Assembly (NCBI GenBank): GCA_964555935.1
Contig: CAZKUN010000164.1
Location: forward strand, 1 to 21,216
Reading direction: 5' to 3'
Source of the DNA: CAZKUN01 sp964555935
Lineage (GTDB): Bacteria > Armatimonadota > Zipacnadia > Zipacnadales > VGFC01
DNA: 21,216 nucleotides
The notes beneath the pieces are model-generated. The model did not search any database, had not been told where the DNA came from, and saw only the letters and a list, made by a program, of their open reading frames with translations. The position numbers and the translations under genes are program-made. Of this stretch, positions 16,215-21,216 are shown in pieces; position 1 is the stretch's first letter, and each line of letters opens with the position of its first letter.

Positions 16215-17781
16215 TCAGTCGAGATACCCAAGATCGCGGAGTCGGTCCTCCACGGCCCGTATGTCTTCCGCGGTCTGCCGGGCAGCAGTCTGCCCTGGTT
16301 CCAGAGCATAGGACGGTACCGTGGTGACGCTGTTCCCGGCCAGCCACTCAGGCCCAAAGGCCTCCGCGAGCACGCGACCGTCCATGTCATCGCCTACCGG
16401 CAGGCCCAAAGCGTGGAGGAGCGTTGGCGCGATGTCGAGGACCGAGGGGGGCATCCGCGAGGGCCTCCCCGCGTCGGAACGCGGGACCACGTAGCACCAT
16501 GATCCCCGTGTCTCGGTGCGTCCCTCGCCAAGGGCTCCCCTCGACGAGCAGTTCCTCGAGAGGCAGCGATCTGTCAGCGCCTCGAAACTCGACAGTCTGC
16601 CCGAGAGCCTCCGCGCTCCCCCAAGCCTCCGCCGCGCAGTGAGCGACAATCTCGTCGGGTTTGGCGTCGATGGTGAAGAGGGGGGTGTCGGCGGGAGTGA
16701 TCCACAGACGCTCTAGCCATTCTCGCAGCGAATCGAGGGTCACGCTGGCGCCGCCCGAGTCGTCAACAGCCGGGCGGAGGTACACGGTGCCCATGCCGGG
16801 CCGCGCAGCCTCAACGCGACCCTTCAACTGCAGCAAGTCCAGCAGGCGGCCCACGTGGACCCACCGCACGCTCGATTCGGCCTGGAAACCGTGATCGGAG
16901 ACCACCACGACCGTAGCATCCGAGGGCAATGCCCCCAATACCCGGCCTATGGAAGCGTCAGCTCGGATGTACTGCTGTTCGACGAGGTCGCCCCATTCGC
17001 CGTCAGGGCAGCCATCGCCCGAGGCGCCCGCCCCCCACGTCTTGTGTTGGACCATATCGGTCTCGCTGATGAGCATGGCGAGAATCGTGGGAGGACGCCG
17101 TCTGAGCAACCGAGTCAACAGATCTGCGTTGAGGCGCGTCTGGGCGCAACGCGCGCGCGCGTACCATGCCAGCCGATCTCCGTCGCGCCGGGATGGGCGG
17201 TGGAGGAGCAGTGATGCTATCTCGACGAGCGTGCCCAGGCGCGCGCCACTCAGGAGGGCATTCCACGCGACGGACACGCCCGTGCGAAGCATGACGCCCC
17301 CCGATGAGTACTGACGCCGACCCATCGAATGCAACTGGTTCAGGAAGCCTAAACTCGGGGGATTCGTCCTGCCATCAGGAGAAAGGGGCGCGCACGGCAC
17401 GCAGAAGGCATCATCCATCTCCGGAGGCCACGTGGCCATCCACTGAAAGACGCCCACCGACCCGCCGGCCTCGCGCACGATGTCCCAGACTCGCTTGGCC
17501 CTCAAGTCGCCTCGCGTGCAGTGAAAACCCCAGATTCCGTGCTTGATGGGGAGCTTGCCGGTGGCGATACTGGTCCAAATGCGCGGAGACAGGAGGGTGT
17601 CGAGAGAGCGCAGATCGGCTGACACGCCCTCGTCAATCAGGCGCGCAAGCGCGGGCATCTTCCCTCTGTCGATGAGCGACCTGATCGGTCCCCAGTCGCC
17701 GCCATCGATGCCGATGATGACCGCGCGTGGTTGCTGCGCGGGCCAGGGCGGCCCGTGCGCGCCGCCATTTGGGGTGGACAT
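16215..17781 (-). CDS. Type I phosphodiesterase / alkaline-phosphatase-superfamily protein, frameshifted near the 3' end
   Basis: A metal-dependent phosphodiesterase/phosphatase/sulfatase-superfamily protein. The ATG at 17781 follows GAGGGG by five bases; no signal peptide is present, so it is cytosolic. Visible superfamily elements are VIIGIDGGDW (Asp26), the nucleophile segment LLSPRIWTSIATGKLP (Ser65 or a nearby Thr), SETDMVQHKTWG (Asp242, His246), VVVVSDHGF (Asp296, His297) and GTHRDTGIMVLRGP (His422). After residue 444 the frame breaks: the uninterrupted frame ends with about 20 unrelated residues (464 in total). The conserved tail (SVLDIAPTLLHALGLP, GRVL, DLGYLD) continues in another frame to TGA at 16215. 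Removing one base restores a 521-residue protein that matches the paralog at 18047-19630 without gaps at the junction. All predicted metal ligands precede the break. It lies 106 bases upstream of the YjbH gene on the same strand, so the two may be co-transcribed. Substrate unknown. Confidence 0.75.
16446..16451 (-). other. Frameshift site: C6 homopolymer (G6 on the plus strand)
   Basis: On the minus strand GCGGATG-CCCCCC-TCGGTCCTCG should read GCG GAT GCC CCC TCG GTC with five Cs, giving LADAPSVLDI. The paralog at this point reads LAEPPSVLDI, the same length. Six Cs shift the frame. Homopolymer indels are common both as sequencing errors and as natural slippage. Confidence 0.85.
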
Positions 17782-18046
17782 GGAATCCCCTCGCACGTGG
17801 ATGCGGGCAGAAGTGCGCGTGACGCGAGAGAGCAGAGTTCTCCTGCCAAACGCAGCCAACCTCCACAGCCCTACCGGTGACATGGCACGACGGGTTCAAG
17901 CATCACAGCGCGGAGGCGCAGACTTTCCCGTGAGGGTTAGGTGAGAATGGACCCCGCGACACGCCCGTCCGGCCGGGCTCTACTGCAGGTCAGCCGCGCT
18001 GCCCGAGAGAATTCCACGCGCAAGCCCATGAACCCGGGAGACGAGA
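17782..18046. promoter_or_regulatory. Divergent intergenic region between the two phosphodiesterase paralogs
   Basis: 265 bases separate the two start codons, so promoters for both must lie here or nearby. I see the two ribosome sites at its edges but no convincing -35/-10 pair. TGGCACGACGGGTTCA near 17882 resembles a sigma-54 site only in its first half. No repeat or hairpin of note was found. Confidence 0.4.
17787..17792 (-). promoter_or_regulatory. Shine-Dalgarno GAGGGG setting the start at 17781
   Basis: Minus-strand GAGGGG lies five bases before the ATG at 17781. This supports that start over the open-frame ATG at 17883, which has no ribosome site and would add 34 Arg-rich residues not matched in the paralog. 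Confidence 0.6.
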
Positions 18047-19630
18047 ATGGCAGTCGCGTCAAGCGGCCCTGATCCCAGGCCACGACCGACACTCAATCGA
18101 AGCAATGCGGCCGGCCCGGTCGCGCTGGTGGGCATGGATGGCGCCGACTGGGCACCAATTCGCTCCCTACTGAGCCGCGGGCGCCTGCCAATCCTGGCGA
18201 AGCTCATCGATTCGGGCGTCAGCGGCACGCTGCAATCGCTCGACGTGCTGATGTCACCACGCATTTGGACAAGCGTCGCCACCGGCAAGCTGCCTGGGAA
18301 GCACGGCATCTGGGACTTCCGAACGCCTCAGACCGACCTGCGAGCCAAGCGGCTGTGGGAGATTGTTCAGGACGCGGGCGGCTCGGCCGGCGCATTTCAG
18401 TGGATGGGGTTGTGGCCACCGGAGCCAGGCCCGCTCTTCAACGTGCCCACCGCATCCCAGTGCCCGGACGGTCAGGCGATTCCCCCCTCGTTGGGTTTCC
18501 TGGGCGAGCTATTCGGCGTGGGGCGGGACCAGTACAAGTCTCGTTCCTCGAAGCTCGCGCAGGCATCGTCGCTCGCCTGGAGAGCGTGGCGCCATGGCGT
18601 GAGGCTCTCAACCCTACTTGAACTCGGGCGCGCGTGGACTCGCGGGCCAGGCGAGGATGCGAGCCGGGGCCTCGCATGGTACGCGCGCGCCAAGCTCGCC
18701 CAGATGCGCATGGATACCGATATCTACGCGTGGCTCATCAGGCGCTACCGGCCCGATTTCTCCGCGGCTCTGATGCCTCAGACGGACAACATCCAACATA
18801 GGGCATGGGGCGAGACCGTGCTGGAGTTCCCAGAGGAGGCCGGAGGCGACTGGGGCCCGACCGTCGAGGCGACGTACATCCGGGCGGATGAGTGTCTTGG
18901 TCGCCTGATTGACACCCTCCCGGAGAATGCCACGATCGCCATCGTGTCCGATCACGGGTTCCAGGCCGAACCGGCGCGGCGCTGGTTGCTGCTCGATGAG
19001 ATCCTGGACCGAACCGGCCTACGAGACCTCGCTCGCGTCACTCGAGGCGAAGCGGGCAAGGCGTGTGTCAGACCCTTGCCCGGCCCGGACGGCGCCGCCC
19101 TGTCCCTCAGCGAAGTCCACAGGCGGTTGCTCGGTCTTCGGGTGTCGCCGCGTGACGAGCCGCTCCTGCACTGCGAGACGCGCAGTGCCGACGTCATCAC
19201 CTCGTGCCCGGCGGAGCGTTGGTCTGAGGACGAGATCGACGGGCAACGCGTGGGCATGCAGGGCTCGAGCGAGACCATCCTGTTGTCAGACATGCTGTCG
19301 TCGCCCGATCGGCCCTGGGTCGGCGCGCATTCGCCCTCTGGCATCATGATCATGAGCGGCCCAGCAGTCCGCCTAGGGGAGAAGCTCGCCGAGCCACCAT
19401 CGGTGCTTGACATCGCCCCAACGCTCCTCCATACCCTCGGTCTGCCCATCGGCGAGGACATGGACGGACGCGTTCTGACCGAAGCCCTGATGCCCGCGTG
19501 GCTCGACCGCCACCCAATCCGCACCACGCCCTCCTATGGCCGTGACGAGCCAGGCGACGCCGCGACTCCGTCCGACGACGAGGTGGCGGCAATCGAGGAG
19601 AGGCTGCGCGCGCTCGGGTACCTCGATTAG
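18047..19630 (+). CDS. Type I phosphodiesterase / alkaline-phosphatase-superfamily protein (intact paralog)
   Basis: A 527-residue protein, intact, and clearly homologous along its whole length to the frameshifted gene on the other side of the divergent region. The superfamily metal-site pattern is complete: VALVGMDGADW (Asp31), LMSPRIWTSVATGKLPGKHG (Ser70 or a nearby Thr as nucleophile), MPQTDNIQHRAWG (Asp247, His251), IAIVSDHGF (Asp302, His303) and GAHSPSGIMIMSGP (His428). The conserved tail SVLDIAPTLLHTLGLP to LRALGYLD closes the protein. A GGGAG ribosome site lies six bases before the ATG. There is no signal peptide or membrane segment, so it should act in the cytosol. The flippase gene starts 28 bases after its stop, which implies a shared transcript and a link to polysaccharide or lipid-linked precursor metabolism. 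The actual substrate (phosphodiester, monoester or sulfate) cannot be read from sequence. Confidence 0.85.
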   Translation: MAVASSGPDPRPRPTLNRSNAAGPVALVGMDGADWAPIRSLLSRGRLPILAKLIDSGVSGTLQSLDVLMSPRIWTSVATGKLPGKHGIWDFRTPQTDLRAKRLWEIVQDAGGSAGAFQWMGLWPPEPGPLFNVPTASQCPDGQAIPPSLGFLGELFGVGRDQYKSRSSKLAQASSLAWRAWRHGVRLSTLLELGRAWTRGPGEDASRGLAWYARAKLAQMRMDTDIYAWLIRRYRPDFSAALMPQTDNIQHRAWGETVLEFPEEAGGDWGPTVEATYIRADECLGRLIDTLPENATIAIVSDHGFQAEPARRWLLLDEILDRTGLRDLARVTRGEAGKACVRPLPGPDGAALSLSEVHRRLLGLRVSPRDEPLLHCETRSADVITSCPAERWSEDEIDGQRVGMQGSSETILLSDMLSSPDRPWVGAHSPSGIMIMSGPAVRLGEKLAEPPSVLDIAPTLLHTLGLPIGEDMDGRVLTEALMPAWLDRHPIRTTPSYGRDEPGDAATPSDDEVAAIEERLRALGYLD

Positions 19631-19658
19631 GACGAACCCAAGGCCATCCGCAGCCAAC

Positions 19659-21179
19659 ATGAGCGACGATCACGCCGCTGAGACTGCTAACGCGGACATC
19701 CGCCACCTCGCAGGCGGTGGCGGCATCTACATGGCCGGCCAACTAGCGGGGCGAGCCATCGGGTTCGTGCTTGAGCCGGTTTTCAGCCGATGCCTGGGTG
19801 CGGCCGACTACGGGCTCTACGCCATTGGCATCGCATGCCTGGGCGGCCTCCAACCCCTTGCGTCCGTAGGGATGCCGAACGCGGTTCAGCGCGCCATATC
19901 GATCAACGACAGCAAAGGCGACCTCGCGGCGTCTCGCGCGGCGATGCGCGTTGGCGGACGCGCGGCGGCGCTCAGCGCCACGCTGATCGCCGTGCTCCTC
20001 ATCATCTTCGCCGACGTCATAGCCGGCTCGGTTCTGCACAAGCCCGAGCTTGCCCCACTGCTGAGGGTCATGGCGTTCGGACTGCCTCTGACCACGCTCG
20101 GGGCCGTCATCAGCGAGGCCGCGCTAGCTCGGCGCACGACGTGGCCCAAGGTCATCGGCCAACTCACGATGCAGCTTGCGGGGATCGGGATCTTCCTGGT
20201 GCTCTGGACTGCCGGCTCGGCCGCCATGGGGGCGGCGTGGAGCTACGCGGGCAAGGCAGGCGTCGCGGTTGGGGTCATCTGGTTGCTCTCCCGACGCGCC
20301 CTGAACCGCGGCGAGGCAAACCACGGTCGGAGCGCTGTGGGCCTGATGGGCCTGCTAGTCTTTGGCTTCCCATTGATGCTGACATGGCTCGCCGAATTCG
20401 GCCTGCGCCAGGCCAGCGTCGTCGTCGTCGGCGCCCACGCAACGGCCGTCGACGCCGGGATCCTGCGCGCCGCGCTGATCGTGTCGCTGGTGGGTGAGAT
20501 GCCCCTTACCGCTCTCAGCCAGCTCTTCTCGCCCATGATTGCCAGTCTGCACGCCCAAGGCGCGCGCGAGCGACTGGGCAAACTCTACGGCACGGCTGCC
20601 CGGTGGTCACTCACCGGCGCGCTGCCCCTGATGCTCTTCGCCGGAGCCCAGCGCGAGGGCGTTCTGGGCGTCTTTGGCCAGGAATACCGAGCCGGCGCTG
20701 CCGTGCTTCTCTTGCTCTGTCTCGGACGCGCGTTCAGCGCCTCCACGGGAAGCGTCGGGTGGTTGCTCATCATGTCCGGGCGTCCGTGGGTCAATCTGAC
20801 GCTGAACGCCGTGTTCGCCACCATTAACATCAGCCTCTGCTGGGTACTCTTGCCCCGCCACGGAGTCGTGGCGGCCGCAGCCGCGATCAGTGGCGCCATG
20901 GTCGGCGTGAACCTCGCTCGTCTGTGCGCTGTCTGGACCCTAATGCGAGTCCAGCCCTATTCGCTGGCAACCTTGAAGCCCATCATCGTGTCCGTGGCGC
21001 TATCGGTTCCGCTATGGATATGGCCGATCACGGGGACGCTCTGGCTCGTGCTTGCCGGCGCCGCGTATGTCTCGGCGTCCATCGCGGCTTGCGCGGCGTT
21101 TGGGCTTCAGGACGACGACAGACTCGTGCTCGACGCGGTCAGGCGTCGTCTCAACCGACAGCGTGGGAAGGACGTGTAG
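19659..21179 (+). CDS. Wzx-like polysaccharide flippase (MOP superfamily)
   Basis: A 506-residue integral membrane protein of the polysaccharide transporter branch of the MOP exporter superfamily, expected to flip lipid-linked oligosaccharide units across the inner membrane. About 12-14 hydrophobic segments are visible, e.g. GIYMAGQLAGRAIGFVLEPV at the start, ATLIAVLLIIFADVIAGSVL, GIGIFLVLWTAGSAAMGAAW, and the late pair LKPIIVSVALSVPLWIWPIT and TLWLVLAGAAYVSASIAACA. The N-terminal FSRCLGAADYGLYAIG and the later VFGQEYRAGAAVLLLL are typical family motifs. The open frame extends back to 19536 inside the upstream gene, but residues before the ATG at 19659 are Arg-rich and unlike a flippase, so I start there; its ribosome site is weak, perhaps relying on coupling to the gene 28 bases upstream. 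It is followed four bases later by a possible next gene. Confidence 0.85.
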   Translation: MSDDHAAETANADIRHLAGGGGIYMAGQLAGRAIGFVLEPVFSRCLGAADYGLYAIGIACLGGLQPLASVGMPNAVQRAISINDSKGDLAASRAAMRVGGRAAALSATLIAVLLIIFADVIAGSVLHKPELAPLLRVMAFGLPLTTLGAVISEAALARRTTWPKVIGQLTMQLAGIGIFLVLWTAGSAAMGAAWSYAGKAGVAVGVIWLLSRRALNRGEANHGRSAVGLMGLLVFGFPLMLTWLAEFGLRQASVVVVGAHATAVDAGILRAALIVSLVGEMPLTALSQLFSPMIASLHAQGARERLGKLYGTAARWSLTGALPLMLFAGAQREGVLGVFGQEYRAGAAVLLLLCLGRAFSASTGSVGWLLIMSGRPWVNLTLNAVFATINISLCWVLLPRHGVVAAAAAISGAMVGVNLARLCAVWTLMRVQPYSLATLKPIIVSVALSVPLWIWPITGTLWLVLAGAAYVSASIAACAAFGLQDDDRLVLDAVRRRLNRQRGKDV

Positions 21180-21183
21180 ATCC

Positions 21184-21216
21184 GTGGCGGCCACCAAGCC
21201 CCGCTTGATCATCGTC
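21184..21216 (+). CDS. Possible start of the next gene in the flippase operon (cut by window end)
   Basis: A GTG at 21184, four bases after the flippase stop, opens an uninterrupted frame reading MAATKPRLIIV to the window edge. AAGGA lies about 11 bases upstream, inside the flippase gene end. The hydrophobic KPRLIIV opening would suit the first strand of a glycosyltransferase or similar Rossmann-type enzyme, but eleven codons are too few to name it. Confidence 0.35.
   Translation, partial: MAATKPRLIIV

Noticed and set aside
17880..17897. TGGCACGACGGGTTCA as a sigma-54 promoter
   Set aside because: The -24 half matches but the -12 element lacks the required TTGC; it also overlaps no clear upstream activator site.

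Overview
The window is GC-rich bacterial DNA (roughly two-thirds G+C by eye) and densely coded on both strands. It holds nine large genes, a cut-off gene at the left edge and probably the first codons of another at the right edge. A YjbH-type outer-membrane protein and several Sec-type signal peptides point to a Gram-negative bacterium. The mix of a DUF4091-type hydrolase, a heparinase-like protein, an atypical Gfo/Idh/MocA oxidoreductase and a GDDxY-repeat protein is what I would expect of a Planctomycetota- or Armatimonadota-like lineage. That placement is inference. Annotated stops include TAA, TAG and TGA, so TGA is a normal stop here.

Left block (1-13274), carbohydrate-directed. It begins with a protein built of about eleven GDDxY repeats (period 26 residues where regular) and a Gfo/Idh/MocA-family oxidoreductase. 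Four exported proteins follow in two divergent pairs: a CBM plus glycoside-hydrolase-like protein (minus) with a pectate-lyase-3-like beta-helix protein (plus), and a heparinase II/III-like protein (minus) with a CBM plus DUF4091 protein (plus). This looks like an extracellular or periplasmic polysaccharide-degradation locus without SusC/SusD. No substrate can be read from the sequence.

Right block (13313-21216), surface-polysaccharide export. It contains a YjbH-domain outer-membrane protein with an unusual N-terminal triplicated module, two divergently transcribed paralogous type I phosphodiesterase/alkaline-phosphatase-superfamily proteins without signal peptides, and a Wzx-type flippase directly downstream of one of them. 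YjbH and Wzx imply exopolysaccharide or capsule assembly. The phosphodiesterase pair is an unexplained partner, perhaps acting on a phosphate- or sulfate-substituted glycan precursor.

Two genes carry clear single-site lesions that only appear when neighbouring reading frames are compared. The CBM/hydrolase gene has an in-frame TGA at codon 34, between its signal peptide/NGGFEE motif and the rest of the first module. The left phosphodiesterase has a one-base expansion of a C run (six instead of five) that displaces its conserved tail. Intergenic DNA at 1698-1718 and 2740-2798 holds three hairpins, including a perfect 22-bp palindrome inside a longer inverted repeat. No tRNA, rRNA, CRISPR or insertion sequence was seen.
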